64,000 bases of DNA from Oceanobacillus jeddahensis (GTDB taxonomy: Bacteria > Bacillota > Bacilli > Bacillales > Amphibacillaceae). This document shows, piece after piece, positions 43,855 to 53,347 of the stretch. Position numbers and translations under genes: made by a program. The stretch is from the NCBI RefSeq assembly GCF_000750635.1, contig NZ_CCDM010000001.1, positions 682,001 through 746,000 on the forward strand. Reading direction: 5' to 3'. The notes under the pieces were generated by a model. It saw only the letters and a program-made list of their open reading frames with translations, did not search any database and was not told the DNA's origin. The number at the start of each line of letters is the position of its first letter. Position 1 is the first letter of the stretch.

Positions 43855-45867
43855 CTAGAAAAGTAAATCAAACCATTTCTCAAGAATGCCTGTATCATCT
43901 ATTTCATCGTCCAGCTGATCTACATCGCCATTCTTGCAGTATCCAAGCGGTTCTGTCCCTTTTTCATAAAACATAATTCTGCTTTTTTCACAATTGGTGT
44001 CCGCTCTTAATCCACTGGCAGGGTCAATTGGAAGCCCAACTACTCCTGAAGGCATGGGAAAAACATTTTTTCCATCTTCGTCAATTTTCTCCATATAATT
44101 TGCCCATATCTCTTTCGAAAAAGCTGTTTCGGCTACATTCGTCATTTCTCGATGATCATCATATCCGACCCATATGCCGGTAGAAATATCTGGACTGTAC
44201 CCAATCATCCAGCTGTCAAAATCAGTCGTTCCAGACTTGCCGGCATAAATATCGGTAAGCTGATTTTGCAGGCTTGCCCCAGTTACACTTGTATAGCTAT
44301 TTAATGTTTCGTCAAACATTCCAGTAAGAAGCTGTGTTAGAATAAAAGCTTTTTTTTCATCCAGAACGGATTCCTCTTCTTGCGGCTTATGCGAATAAAT
44401 TGTTTTTCCATCCGCATCGGTAATTTCTTCAATAAGATACGGGGTAATTGCTTTGCCGCCATTGGCAAGACGGGCATACGCATTTGTCAGCTCAATGACG
44501 GAAACGGAAGAAGTACCGAGCGCGAGAGAAGGAACGTCATTTAAATTACTTTCAATCCCAAATTTTTCTGCTGTATCGATAAAACGTTCTCCGCCAACAT
44601 AAAGAGCTGTTTTCACTGCATAAATGTTGTCTGATAAAGCGATTGCTTCTGCGAGTGTAATGGGCGCATCTGCATAATATCCATTGAAATTACTTGGCTG
44701 GTAAGCAGAACCATCTGCAAGCTCAAAAGTGGTTGCTTCACTGGTTAATGTCGTACTGGCCGTATAACCATTTTCTAATGCAGCATAATATAAAATAGGC
44801 TTAAAGGTGGATCCAGGCATCCGTTTGGCATCGATCGCCCGGTTGTAGCTGCTTTCTTTATAATTGGTTCCGCCAATCATGGCAGCTATTTCACCCGTTT
44901 GCGGAACTATGGAAATGCCCGCAGTCTCTAAGTCGCTTTCTTCATCAATAGATTGTGCAGCTGCTTCCTCCATTTCTTGCTGATAATCGCTATTCAGCGT
45001 CGTGTGCAGGTGATAACCTCCAAGCTTTATTTCTTCCACATCGTTCTCTAAAATCCGTGCAGCCTCTTTTAATGCTTCATCTTTAAAAAAGGATGCTTCC
45101 TCCTCTGCTTGAGCTTGCTGTTGATACGATAAATCTTCATTTACTGCTTCTCTATATTCCTTCCCCGTGATCATTTCATTGTCAAGCATTCGTTGAAGGA
45201 TAAGCTGTTGTCTGTCCGTTGCATTTTCTAAATTATTGAGCGGCGAATAATACGTTGGACCTTTTGGGATTCCTGCAAGCATACTCGCTTCGGCTAAGGT
45301 TAATTGATGAGCAGGCTTCCCGAAAAAATAATTGCTTGCCGATTCAATCCCATGGGCTCCATGACCGTAATAAATGGTATTCATATACCCTTCTAAAATC
45401 TCTTCTTTAGAATAAAACATTTCTAAACGAATCGCATAAAAGGCTTCTTGAAGCTTACGCGACCAGGTTTTCTCTGCTGATAAATAGAGATTTCTGGCAT
45501 ATTGCTGTGTAATCGTGCTGGCTCCTTCTTTTAACGAGCCGGAAACAAAATTATTCCACAGGGATTTTACAATACGAAAAAAGTCCAGTCCGTTATGATC
45601 AAAGAAACGATTGTCTTCAATAACCATTGTTGCTTGGACCGCAGAAGTATTTATATTTTCTAAAGAAACCCATTCATAAGAATCTCCAAATGTATCTTCA
45701 ATTATTTCTCCTTCCCGGTCATAAAAAACGGTAGGGGTTTGGTCGCTGAGGCTAGGTGGCCCCAGTAGATAGGCTAATAAATAGATAGCTAATATGCCAG
45801 TAATGATCAGCAGCGCGATACCGCCAATTATTTTGTAGATTAAATGCAGCTCTTTTAATGATTTCAT
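43855..45867 (-). CDS. pbpG: class A penicillin-binding protein PbpG
   Basis: A 670-residue bifunctional peptidoglycan synthase. Cytoplasmic start, one membrane helix (about 10-33), glycosyltransferase 51 domain (VIEDNRFFDHNG with the catalytic Glu; GASTITQQYARN), then transpeptidase domain with SxxK in MPGSTFKPI (near 352), SxN in LSDNIY, and KSGTT. Position next to ywhD identifies the ywhE/pbpG orthologue, which acts in spore formation in Bacillus subtilis. The C-terminal tail has two cysteines (CEKSRIMFYEKGTEPLGYC). The spermidine genes speE/speB that accompany it in Bacillus subtilis are absent here. Confidence 0.9.
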   Translation of the reverse strand: MKSLKELHLIYKIIGGIALLIITGILAIYLLAYLLGPPSLSDQTPTVFYDREGEIIEDTFGDSYEWVSLENINTSAVQATMVIEDNRFFDHNGLDFFRIVKSLWNNFVSGSLKEGASTITQQYARNLYLSAEKTWSRKLQEAFYAIRLEMFYSKEEILEGYMNTIYYGHGAHGIESASNYFFGKPAHQLTLAEASMLAGIPKGPTYYSPLNNLENATDRQQLILQRMLDNEMITGKEYREAVNEDLSYQQQAQAEEEASFFKDEALKEAARILENDVEEIKLGGYHLHTTLNSDYQQEMEEAAAQSIDEESDLETAGISIVPQTGEIAAMIGGTNYKESSYNRAIDAKRMPGSTFKPILYYAALENGYTASTTLTSEATTFELADGSAYQPSNFNGYYADAPITLAEAIALSDNIYAVKTALYVGGERFIDTAEKFGIESNLNDVPSLALGTSSVSVIELTNAYARLANGGKAITPYLIEEITDADGKTIYSHKPQEEESVLDEKKAFILTQLLTGMFDETLNSYTSVTGASLQNQLTDIYAGKSGTTDFDSWMIGYSPDISTGIWVGYDDHREMTNVAETAFSKEIWANYMEKIDEDGKNVFPMPSGVVGLPIDPASGLRADTNCEKSRIMFYEKGTEPLGYCKNGDVDQLDDEIDDTGILEKWFDLLF

Positions 45868-46072
45868 TCTTTATCGTCTCCAAAATAAATATGTCATTTC
45901 TAAAATGGTGATACTGGAGTTTTCATATCCTATATCATTTATTATGGAAAAAGAACAACTTTTATAAACGTAAAAAGTTTTAAGACAGCAAGAGTATTGC
46001 TTATCATGGTGTTTTAAAGATATAATAAGTACACTATTAAAATAAATTTGTAAAAAGATTGAAGGAGTACGT

Positions 46073-46504
46073 ATGCAACAAAATTCCGAACATGTTAATA
46101 TTACGCTGAAGACAGTGATTTATGATGTAGATTCCGGTGAGCAGGAGACGCAGGAACAGTCCTTCACGGGAGAATGGACGAAGAAAGGCAGCATCGATGT
46201 ACTTAAATATAAGGAAGTAAATGAAGAAGTCGGAACGATTCAAAATATGATTATGATTCGTCCAGAGCGTGTCTCCATTAAGCGCACAGGTGTTATCCAA
46301 ATGAACCAGCAATTTCAATTAGGTCAAAAAACAGAAAATATTTATCAGCATATGCATGGCAATATGCATATGGAAACTTTTACAGAATCAATTTCATTTA
46401 AAGAGGATACCATGCCGCGGGCGCTTGATATGAATTATACAATGAAGCTGAATGAACAACTCGAACGGAAGCATCAGCTTAAGCTTCAATTTTCAACAAA
46501 ATAA
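46073..46504 (+). CDS. ywiB: DUF1934 family protein YwiB
   Basis: A 143-residue beta-rich (calycin-like barrel) protein of DUF1934: NITLKTVIYDVDSGEQETQEQ and MIRPERVSIKRTGVIQMNQ. It stands directly upstream of argS as in Bacillus subtilis and is probably co-transcribed. Function is unknown. AAGGAGT precedes the start. The 187-base gap after it carries a CTCCCGCC...GCGGGGGAG hairpin of family E. Confidence 0.87.
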   Translation: MQQNSEHVNITLKTVIYDVDSGEQETQEQSFTGEWTKKGSIDVLKYKEVNEEVGTIQNMIMIRPERVSIKRTGVIQMNQQFQLGQKTENIYQHMHGNMHMETFTESISFKEDTMPRALDMNYTMKLNEQLERKHQLKLQFSTK

Positions 46505-46691
46505 ACAAGGATTCTCCCGCCTTTAAGAAGTGCAAAGCGAGTGAGCGGGGGAGGTAATTGCTAAAAGTAAAGCTATGACAGGAGGGGCGTAGCGTTAGTG
46601 GTATCCCTTTCTGGCATAAGAGTAATCCGCCTGTATGTCGTGTTCCTTAAACTGCCTGCGTGGATTGAAAGAAACAAGGAGGAAATAAGAA

Positions 46692-48362
46692 ATGAACGTA
46701 TTAGCACAAACAGAAGAAACTTTAAAGGAGCAAATTCATACAGCTGTCATTGCTGCTGGACTTGCCACAGAGGATGCGATCCCGGATATTATTTTAGAAA
46801 AACCAAAAGATAAAGCACATGGCGATTTTGCCACGAATATTGCGATGCAGCTGGCACGGATTGCGAAAAAAGCACCGAGTCAAATTGCAGATGATATTGT
46901 AACACAATTAGATAAGCAGAAAGCATCTGTTGAAAAAGTGGATATTGCCGGACCCGGATTTATCAATTTCTATATGAAGCAGGATTTCTTAGGGGAAGTC
47001 ATTGAAACCGTACTTGGGGCAGGAGATGCTTACGGCACTTCAAAAGACGGAAACGGGGAAAAGGTGCAGGTTGAATTTGTTTCTGTTAACCCGACAGGCG
47101 ATCTTCATTTAGGGCATGCACGAAATGCTGCATTTGGAGATGTTTTATGTAACCTTTTTGCAGCGGCAGGCTATGAAGTAGAAAGAGAATATTATATTAA
47201 TGATGCAGGAAACCAGATAAATAATCTCGGTTTATCGGTAGAAGCACGCTATTTACAAGAATTAGGACAGTCTGTAGATATGCCGGAAGACGGCTATCAC
47301 GGTCAGGCAATCATTGATATTGCGAAAACCCTTGTGAAAGAAGAAGGAAATGTCTGGGCGGATAAAACCCATGAAAAACGGTTGGATTATTTTAAAGAAT
47401 ATGGCTTAAAAGCATCCTTACGTAATATTGAAAGTGACTTGAAGGATTTCCGGGTGGAATTCGACAGCTGGTTCTCGGAGCGTTCTCTTTTTGAAAATGA
47501 TCAGATCGACGATGCTTTACAAGTGCTGGAAGAAGGCGGATATACGTATGACAAAGACGGTGCATTATGGTTTAAGACGACCGCTTTTGATGATGATAAA
47601 GACCGTGTACTTATCAAGCAGGATGGAGCTTATACGTATTTAACACCAGATATTGCTTATCACAAAAATAAATTAGACCGCGGCTTTGACCAGATTATTA
47701 ACGTCTGGGGTGCAGATCACCATGGTTATATTCCAAGAATGGGTGCAGCTCTGCAGGCTTTAGGCTATCCAGTCGATAAATTCTCCGTGAAAATTATTCA
47801 AATGGTGAATCTATTTGAAGGCGGCGAAAAGGTGAAAATGAGTAAACGTACGGGGAAAGCTGTCTCCTTAAGAGAGTTGATGGACGAGGTAGGGATCGAT
47901 GCGGTCCGTTATTATTTCGTAGCCCGTTCTAATGATTCCCAGTTAGATTTTGATATGGACCTTGCTAAATCACAATCCAACGATAATCCGGTTTACTATG
48001 TTCAATATGCTCATGCACGTATTTGCACGATGCTTGAACAAGCGAAGAACAAAGGCTTTGCAACAGACGATGCTTTTGACGCTTCTTTATTAACCGCAGA
48101 AAAAGAACTTGATTTGCTTAAAAAGGTAGGAGAGCTGCCGCAAGTGATTGCCGAAGCGGCGGATAAGCAAATGCCGCATAAAGTAACACAATATGTATTT
48201 GATCTGGCGTCCACACTGCACAGCTTCTATAATGCAGAAAAAGTATTGGATGCAGATAATCCGGAGCGTACCAGTGCACGGATTGCTTTAATGAAAGCAG
48301 TGCGTCAAACATTGGCAAACGGCTTGGGTATCTTAGGTGTGGATGCACCGGAGAAAATGTAA
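46692..48362 (+). CDS. argS: arginyl-tRNA synthetase
   Basis: A 556-residue class I aminoacyl-tRNA synthetase. The HIGH motif appears as HLGHARNA (after VSVNPTGDL near 130), the KMSKS-like loop as [10 protein letters not shown] near 380, and the C-terminal DALR anticodon domain as [11 protein letters not shown] to the end. The N-terminal Arg-specific domain (residues 1-90) is present. AAGGAGG precedes the ATG by 8 bases. Confidence 0.97.
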   Translation: MNVLAQTEETLKEQIHTAVIAAGLATEDAIPDIILEKPKDKAHGDFATNIAMQLARIAKKAPSQIADDIVTQLDKQKASVEKVDIAGPGFINFYMKQDFLGEVIETVLGAGDAYGTSKDGNGEKVQVEFVSVNPTGDLHLGHARNAAFGDVLCNLFAAAGYEVEREYYINDAGNQINNLGLSVEARYLQELGQSVDMPEDGYHGQAIIDIAKTLVKEEGNVWADKTHEKRLDYFKEYGLKASLRNIESDLKDFRVEFDSWFSERSLFENDQIDDALQVLEEGGYTYDKDGALWFKTTAFDDDKDRVLIKQDGAYTYLTPDIAYHKNKLDRGFDQIINVWGADHHGYIPRMGAALQALGYPVDKFSVKIIQMVNLFEGGEKVKMSKRTGKAVSLRELMDEVGIDAVRYYFVARSNDSQLDFDMDLAKSQSNDNPVYYVQYAHARICTMLEQAKNKGFATDDAFDASLLTAEKELDLLKKVGELPQVIAEAADKQMPHKVTQYVFDLASTLHSFYNAEKVLDADNPERTSARIALMKAVRQTLANGLGILGVDAPEKM

Positions 48363-48378
48363 AATAGAAAATGATAGG

Positions 48379-48418
48379 AAAATCCTGCAGAGAAATGGTT
48401 TCTTTGCGGGATTTTTTT
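48379..48418 (+). terminator. terminator of argS
   Basis: AAAATCC..AGAAA / TTTCT..GGGATTTTTTT with a 3-base loop. Confidence 0.88.
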
Positions 48419-48530
48419 AAAATATTATATGTTGCATCTGCAAGGGTATAGGTATATTACGAGTGTTTTTAAAGTGTATTTTTTTATCCTCATTTTACAT
48501 TTTTCAAATTATAATGTATATTATAGTTAG

Positions 48531-48673
48531 AAACTCGTATGTTATTAAAAGATCGTTCCATGCAAGCTGCATGGAACGATCATCAATAAACCGAACCTCA
48601 TTAAGAGGGGTAGGTAACTAGAGAAAAATAATTCCTCAGTCTCCTGCTAAAGATCATGAGGGGTTATTTTTTT
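48531..48673 (+). ncRNA. candidate antisense (antitoxin) RNA of the type I locus
   Basis: A possible promoter TTTACA (48494-48499), 17 bases, TATATT (48517-48522) would start an RNA near 48531. It would run against the 3' part of the toxin mRNA and end at a hairpin AAAAATAA..CCTCA / TGAGG..TTATTTTTTT (48624-48673). Length about 143 nucleotides, overlapping the toxin mRNA's 3' end by about 125. This is the arrangement of bsrG/SR4 and txpA/RatA in Bacillus subtilis. The promoter assignment is tentative. Confidence 0.5.
48551..48581 (-). terminator. terminator of the toxin mRNA
   Basis: Perfect 14-base arms GATCGTTCCATGCA / TGCATGGAACGATC with a 3-base loop; on the minus strand TTTT follows. 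It would also form a hairpin near the 5' end of the plus-strand RNA. Confidence 0.65.
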
Positions 48674-48749
48674 GGTTTTTATCAGCCATAATGAACGCTA
48701 TCAACATCCCAAAGGATATCATTAACGTCAAAGAGCTTTCAAAATCCAT
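48654..48749 (-). CDS. holin-like type I toxin peptide, 31 residues
   Basis: The minus strand encodes 31 residues: an acidic start (MDFESSLTLM), a hydrophobic helix (ISFGMLIAFIMA) and a polar, lysine-containing end (DKNQKNNPS). The xFESLxLMIxFGxLI pattern matches the small holin-like toxins (BsrG/YonT/TxpA type) of Bacillales. GGGGGAGGAG lies 8 bases before the ATG. The mRNA would start near 48840 and end after 48551, about 290 nucleotides. Its two ends are complementary (about 48805-48840 with 48585-48620), which in such mRNAs hides the ribosome site. Overproduction would be expected to damage the membrane. Confidence 0.75.
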   Translation of the reverse strand: MDFESSLTLMISFGMLIAFIMADKNQKNNPS

Positions 48750-48846
48750 CGGCAGCACTCCTCCCCCTGGAAGTCTCCAACGAAAGACCAGCGACAGATT
48801 ACAGTGCTACCTAACCCCTCATAAGAAGCCGATTTATTGTGTTTTC

Positions 48847-48855
48847 ATTATAGCA
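48847..48855 (-). promoter_or_regulatory. extended -10 promoter of the toxin mRNA
   Basis: TGCTATAAT on the minus strand, with an A start site expected near 48840. The -35 region is weak, as allowed by the extended -10. Confidence 0.55.
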
Positions 48856-48934
48856 TAATTATCGACCTAATCATCCTTCCACTCAAAGTTTATCAAGAAA
48901 GAATAAAAATTATCAATATTTTTTCCAAATAGGT

Positions 48935-48952
48935 TGACTGAATGTTCATTCA
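48935..48952. promoter_or_regulatory. TetR-type operator upstream of fadF
   Basis: TGACTGAATGTTCATTCA: inverted 8-base arms with one mismatch. It overlaps a TTGACT -35-like hexamer. It shares TGANNGANNGTTCNNTCA with the site at 51196-51213. It resembles FadR-type boxes of Bacillus (TGAATGAnnAnTCATTCA). Confidence 0.65.
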
Positions 48953-49040
48953 TGTTTTAAAGTAGAAATAGAATTATTTTTTATATAAATATGAAAACGC
49001 TGTCAATTTATATTATAATGTGAAAGAGGGGGAAGTCATC

Positions 49041-51149
49041 TTGGATACATTTCTGATCATTAATTGGATCGCATTTATAGCCGTAACAGGCTATGCACTA
49101 TTCTTATTTGCCAAAGTCATCGCAACCAGAGTCGCTTATATCAGGCTCGGGAAAAAATCAGAGTTTGATGGCGAGATAAAGCTGCGCATCCAGCGTATTA
49201 TCAAAAACGTATTTGGACAATCCAAGCTGTTAAAAGATAAAAAATCCGGTACGATTCACGTGATGATGTTTTATGGCTTTATTCTGGTTCAATTTGGAGC
49301 CATTGATATGTTTATCAAAGGGCTGTCACCCGGGAACCATTTACCGTTTGGCATATTCTACCCGGGATTTGTCTTTTTCCAGGAACTCGTGACACTCATG
49401 ATTCTGGTAGCTGTGGTATGGGCTTTTTACCGCCGTTATATGGAAAAACTCGTCCGTTTGAAAAGAGGATTAAAAGCAGGGCTTGTTCTTATTTTTATCG
49501 GAACATTGATGATTTCTGTACTGTTCGGAAATGGAATGGCTCTTGTTTGGCAGGGACATGAACTAACTTGGACAGAGCCGGTTGCCAGTATTTTTGGCGG
49601 ATTATTCGGCTGGGCATCTGCAAATACAGCAATGGTTTTATTCTATATCGCCTGGTGGGTACATACGATAACCTTGCTTACTTTCTTAGTGTATGTGCCG
49701 CAGTCCAAACACGCGCACTTAATTGCTGCACCGATCAATGTCTTTTTGACGAAAAAAGTGCCTGGTAAATTAGAAAAAATTGATTTTGATTTAGAAGAGA
49801 TGGACGAAGAAAGTGAAGAAGAAATCGCTTTTGGTGTCGGCAAGGTAGAAGACTTTAAGCAACATCAAATGGTTGATTTTTATGCATGTGTGGAATGTGG
49901 CCGCTGTACAGATGTTTGTCCGGCGTCCGGAACAGGAAAAATGCTTTCGCCGATGGATATTATGATCAAGGTACGGGATCATTTAACCGAAAAAGGCGCA
50001 GCGGTTACTGGGAAATCTGCATGGGTTCCTTCCTATGCTTTTTCAGGGACTGCCGGCAATCAGGCTTCTGCGGACAACGAAGCAGCTGCAACCGTCCAAA
50101 GTATGAGTTTAATCGGTGATGTGATTACGGAAGAAGAGCTGGCTGGATGTACTACTTGCCGCAATTGTGAAGATGCTTGCCCTGTCAATAATGAACATGT
50201 TGGTACGATTATTGATATGCGCCGATATTTAGTCATGACAGAGGGAAAAATGGATTCTGAAATCCAGCGTGCTGTTATGAATATCGAACGTCAAGGCAAT
50301 CCGTGGGGGTTATCGAAGAAAGATCGGATTAAATGGCGTGAAGAAGATGAATCCGCTTATATCCCGACAGTGAAAGAGCTGAAAAAAGAAGACAAGGACT
50401 TTGAATATTTATTCTGGGTCAGCTCCATGGGTTCTTTTGACAGCCGCAGTCAGAAAATTGCACTCAGTTTTGCAAAATTAATGAATCAGGCAGGCATCCG
50501 CTTTGCGATTTTAGGAAATACAGAAGCAAATTCCGGCGACACAGCCAGACGGATTGGAAATGAATTTTTATTCCAGGAAATTGCCGAGAAAAATATCAAA
50601 CAATTTACAAAGAATGACGTCACAAAAATTGTCACGATCGACCCGCACGCGTACAATATATTTAAGAATGAATATCCTGACTTTGGCTTTGAAGCAGAGG
50701 TATATCATCATACGCAGCTGCTTTATGACCTTGTCATGTCAGGGAAGCTGAAACCGCAGAAGCCGATCAATGAACGGTTGACCTATCACGATTCCTGTTA
50801 TCTGGGAAGGTATAACGGTGTTTACGATCCGCCAAGAGAAATTTTAAAGGCTATTCCAGGTTTAGAGCTTGTGGAAATGGATCGCAGCCGTGAGAATGGG
50901 ATGTGTTGCGGTGCAGGCGGCGGCTTAATGTGGACGGAAGAAACGACTGGAAACCGGATCAATGTCGCACGTACAGAACAGGCAATGCAAGTGCAGCCAT
51001 CAATGATCTCCAGTGCATGTCCATACTGCTTAACCATGCTGAGCGATGGCACAAAAGCAAAAGAAGTGGAAGAAGATATTGGTACAATGGATGTTGCTGA
51101 AATTTTGGCGCTATCTGTTTTAGAAAAAAATGAAGAAAAAACCGCATAA
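49041..51149 (+). CDS. fadF: FadF-type membrane iron-sulfur oxidoreductase
   Basis: About 702 residues: an N-terminal NarI-like membrane domain (five or six helices, to about residue 230), two 4Fe-4S motifs (CVECGRCTDVCP and CTTCRNCEDACP), and two CCG domains as in heterodisulfide reductase (SCYLGRYNGVYDPPREIL with MCCGAGGG; SACPYCLTML). It is thought to pass electrons from acyl-CoA dehydrogenases, through ETF, to the quinone pool, like ETF:quinone oxidoreductase. It opens the acyl-CoA cluster. The TTG at 49041 is preferred because GGGGGAAG precedes it; the in-frame GTG at 49020 lacks a site. Confidence 0.88.
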   Translation: MDTFLIINWIAFIAVTGYALFLFAKVIATRVAYIRLGKKSEFDGEIKLRIQRIIKNVFGQSKLLKDKKSGTIHVMMFYGFILVQFGAIDMFIKGLSPGNHLPFGIFYPGFVFFQELVTLMILVAVVWAFYRRYMEKLVRLKRGLKAGLVLIFIGTLMISVLFGNGMALVWQGHELTWTEPVASIFGGLFGWASANTAMVLFYIAWWVHTITLLTFLVYVPQSKHAHLIAAPINVFLTKKVPGKLEKIDFDLEEMDEESEEEIAFGVGKVEDFKQHQMVDFYACVECGRCTDVCPASGTGKMLSPMDIMIKVRDHLTEKGAAVTGKSAWVPSYAFSGTAGNQASADNEAAATVQSMSLIGDVITEEELAGCTTCRNCEDACPVNNEHVGTIIDMRRYLVMTEGKMDSEIQRAVMNIERQGNPWGLSKKDRIKWREEDESAYIPTVKELKKEDKDFEYLFWVSSMGSFDSRSQKIALSFAKLMNQAGIRFAILGNTEANSGDTARRIGNEFLFQEIAEKNIKQFTKNDVTKIVTIDPHAYNIFKNEYPDFGFEAEVYHHTQLLYDLVMSGKLKPQKPINERLTYHDSCYLGRYNGVYDPPREILKAIPGLELVEMDRSRENGMCCGAGGGLMWTEETTGNRINVARTEQAMQVQPSMISSACPYCLTMLSDGTKAKEVEEDIGTMDVAEILALSVLEKNEEKTA

Positions 51150-51195
51150 GAGTATAGAGAGGGGGCATTTCCTCTCTATGCTTTCTGCCGTTCAT

Positions 51196-51213
51196 TGAAC
51201 GAGCGTTCGGTCA
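51196..51213. promoter_or_regulatory. second TetR-type operator, before the thiolase gene
   Basis: TGAACGAGCGTTCGGTCA, matching the fadF site at the shared positions TGANNGANNGTTCNNTCA. It lies 22 bases upstream of the thiolase start, behind fadF, so it may control an internal promoter. Confidence 0.6.
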
Positions 51214-51234
51214 AAGTATAGAGGAGGCTATTAT

Positions 51235-52428
51235 ATGAGAAAATCTGTTATTGTGTCCGGGGCACGTACCCCTTTTGGGAAATTTGGAGGAGCTCTAACC
51301 CCATTAACCGCAGTCAATCTGGGAGCTAAAGCAATGAAAGCAGCGTTAGAACGGGCGGAGCTTTCTGGAGCAGATGTGGATGAAGTGATTATGGGAACTG
51401 TTTTACAAGGCGGCCAGGGTCAAATCCCATCCAGGCAGGCTGCTGTAGAAGCAGGCATTCCTTGGGAGGTTAAAACAGAAACGATTAATAAGGTCTGTGC
51501 CTCCGGGTTGCGCAGTGTGACGCTAGCTGATCAATTGATTCGCTTAGGGGAAGAAGATATTATCGTTGCCGGCGGAATGGAAAGCATGAGTAACGCGCCA
51601 TATTTCCTGCCTGATGCCAGATGGGGAAATCGCATGGGCGATAAAACGGTAAAGGATTTAATGATTCATGATGGTCTTACCTGTACGTTTACAGGAAATC
51701 ACATGGGAAGCTATGGAAATGATACCGCTGCTTCCTTTGAAGTAACACGGGAACGTCAAGATGAGTGGGCAGCCAGGAGTCAGCAGCTGGCGGTAGATGC
51801 GATCGAATCAGGTAAGTTTGCGGATGAAATAGTTCCTGTAGAAATTCCGGTACGTAAAGGGGATCCGATTGTTGTCAGCGAGGATGAAACACCAAGAAAA
51901 GGAACGACAGTGGAGAAATTGGCTGCGCTCAGACCTGCTTTTGATAAGGATGGTACCATTACAGCAGGGAACGCACCAGGTGTGAACGATGGAGCAAGTG
52001 CAGTTGTAGTCATGTCTGATGAAAGAGCGAAAGAATTAAATAAAACACCATTGGCAACGATTTTGGGCCATGCGGAAGTAGCGGTGGAAGCAAAAGATTT
52101 TCCACAGACGCCGGGTCTGGTGATTAATCGTCTGTTAGAAAAAACAGGTGTGTCCAAGGATGAAATCGATCTTTATGAAATCAATGAAGCATTTGCAGTA
52201 GTAGCACTGGCAAGCGGACAAATTGCAGATATTGATGAGGAAAAAATAAATGTCAATGGAGGCGCAGTGGCACTAGGACATCCAATCGGTGCAAGCGGTA
52301 ACCGGATTATCTTAACATTAATTCATGAATTAAAACGCCGGGGCGGAGGCAAAGGTATTGCAGCGATTTGCAGCGGCGGTGGTCAAGGAGACGCTGTTTT
52401 GATTGAAGTACCTGCAAACGAAGCATAA
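51235..52428 (+). CDS. acetyl-CoA C-acetyltransferase (thiolase)
   Basis: A 397-residue thiolase that splits 3-ketoacyl-CoA or condenses two acetyl-CoA. The nucleophile is in NKVCASGLRSV (Cys near 89), the His in GHPIGASGNR (near 352) and the second Cys in AICSGGGQGDA (near 382). GARTPFGKFGGAL at the start is typical. Ribosome site AGGAGG. It is followed 26 bases later by the dehydrogenase, the order of the Bacillus subtilis mmgA-mmgB genes. Confidence 0.92.
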   Translation: MRKSVIVSGARTPFGKFGGALTPLTAVNLGAKAMKAALERAELSGADVDEVIMGTVLQGGQGQIPSRQAAVEAGIPWEVKTETINKVCASGLRSVTLADQLIRLGEEDIIVAGGMESMSNAPYFLPDARWGNRMGDKTVKDLMIHDGLTCTFTGNHMGSYGNDTAASFEVTRERQDEWAARSQQLAVDAIESGKFADEIVPVEIPVRKGDPIVVSEDETPRKGTTVEKLAALRPAFDKDGTITAGNAPGVNDGASAVVVMSDERAKELNKTPLATILGHAEVAVEAKDFPQTPGLVINRLLEKTGVSKDEIDLYEINEAFAVVALASGQIADIDEEKINVNGGAVALGHPIGASGNRIILTLIHELKRRGGGKGIAAICSGGGQGDAVLIEVPANEA

Positions 52429-52460
52429 GTTAATATATCCTCAAAAAGGAGCGTATGATT

Positions 52461-53318
52461 ATGACTGTAAAAGAAATAATGGTAATTGGAGCGGGACAAA
52501 TGGGTGCAGGTATTGCACTCGTTTTTGCCCGTTCCGGCTATGAAGTAAAATTGTATGACGCGGATATTGAAGCGTTAAGAAGAGGGAAACAGTATATTGA
52601 GAAGGTGTTCGAGAAAGATATTGCAAAAGGAAAAATGGAAGCGGATACAAAGGAAAAAGCATTAAATCGCCTGCAGCTTGTCGTTGATCTGGAAGCTGAT
52701 CCGATCACAGCAGATTTTATCATTGAAGCCGTAGTGGAGAAGCTGGAAGTGAAAAAGGAAGTATTTCGCAAATTGGATGAGCTTGCACCAGCGCATACTA
52801 TTTTTGCAACAAATACATCGTCTTTGCCAATTACAGAAACTGCAGCTGTTACGGGCAGAGCGGAACAATTTATCGGTATGCATTTTATGAATCCTGTTCC
52901 TGTTATGAAGCTGGTGGAAATTATTCGGGGTTTGGAAACAAGTGAAGATACCTGTCAAACTGTGCAGGAACTTACAGAAGCATTGGGCAAACAGGATGTC
53001 GAAGTAAAAGATTTTCCGGGATTTGTTTCCAACCGGATATTAATGCCGATGATTAACGAAGCAGTTTATACCGTCTTTGAAGGAATTGCGAGTATAGAAG
53101 ATGTAGACCAGGTGATGAAGCTGGGGATGAATCATCCGATGGGTCCGCTTCAGCTTGCTGATTTTATTGGTCTCGACACGTGTTTATCGATTATGGAAAT
53201 TCTTCATGAAGGCTTCGGAGACAGTAAATATCGTCCATGTCCGCTCCTAAGACAGTATGTGCAGGCAGGAAGATTGGGGAAGAAGGCAGGAAGAGGTTTT
53301 TACACGTATAGTGACTAA
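52461..53318 (+). CDS. 3-hydroxybutyryl-CoA dehydrogenase
   Basis: A 285-residue NAD-dependent short-chain 3-hydroxyacyl-CoA dehydrogenase. The Rossmann motif is VIGAGQMGAGIA (8-19), then the catalytic-type ATNTSSLPIT and the His/Asn region GMHFMNPVPVMKLVEI near 140, and DFPGFVSNRI. The ATG at 52461 is 9 bases behind AGGAG and is preferred over 52455. It is MmgB-like and supplies the step before the thiolase. Confidence 0.92.
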   Translation: MTVKEIMVIGAGQMGAGIALVFARSGYEVKLYDADIEALRRGKQYIEKVFEKDIAKGKMEADTKEKALNRLQLVVDLEADPITADFIIEAVVEKLEVKKEVFRKLDELAPAHTIFATNTSSLPITETAAVTGRAEQFIGMHFMNPVPVMKLVEIIRGLETSEDTCQTVQELTEALGKQDVEVKDFPGFVSNRILMPMINEAVYTVFEGIASIEDVDQVMKLGMNHPMGPLQLADFIGLDTCLSIMEILHEGFGDSKYRPCPLLRQYVQAGRLGKKAGRGFYTYSD

Positions 53319-53347
53319 AAGAGGAAACGTGGAAAGGGGTATGCATA

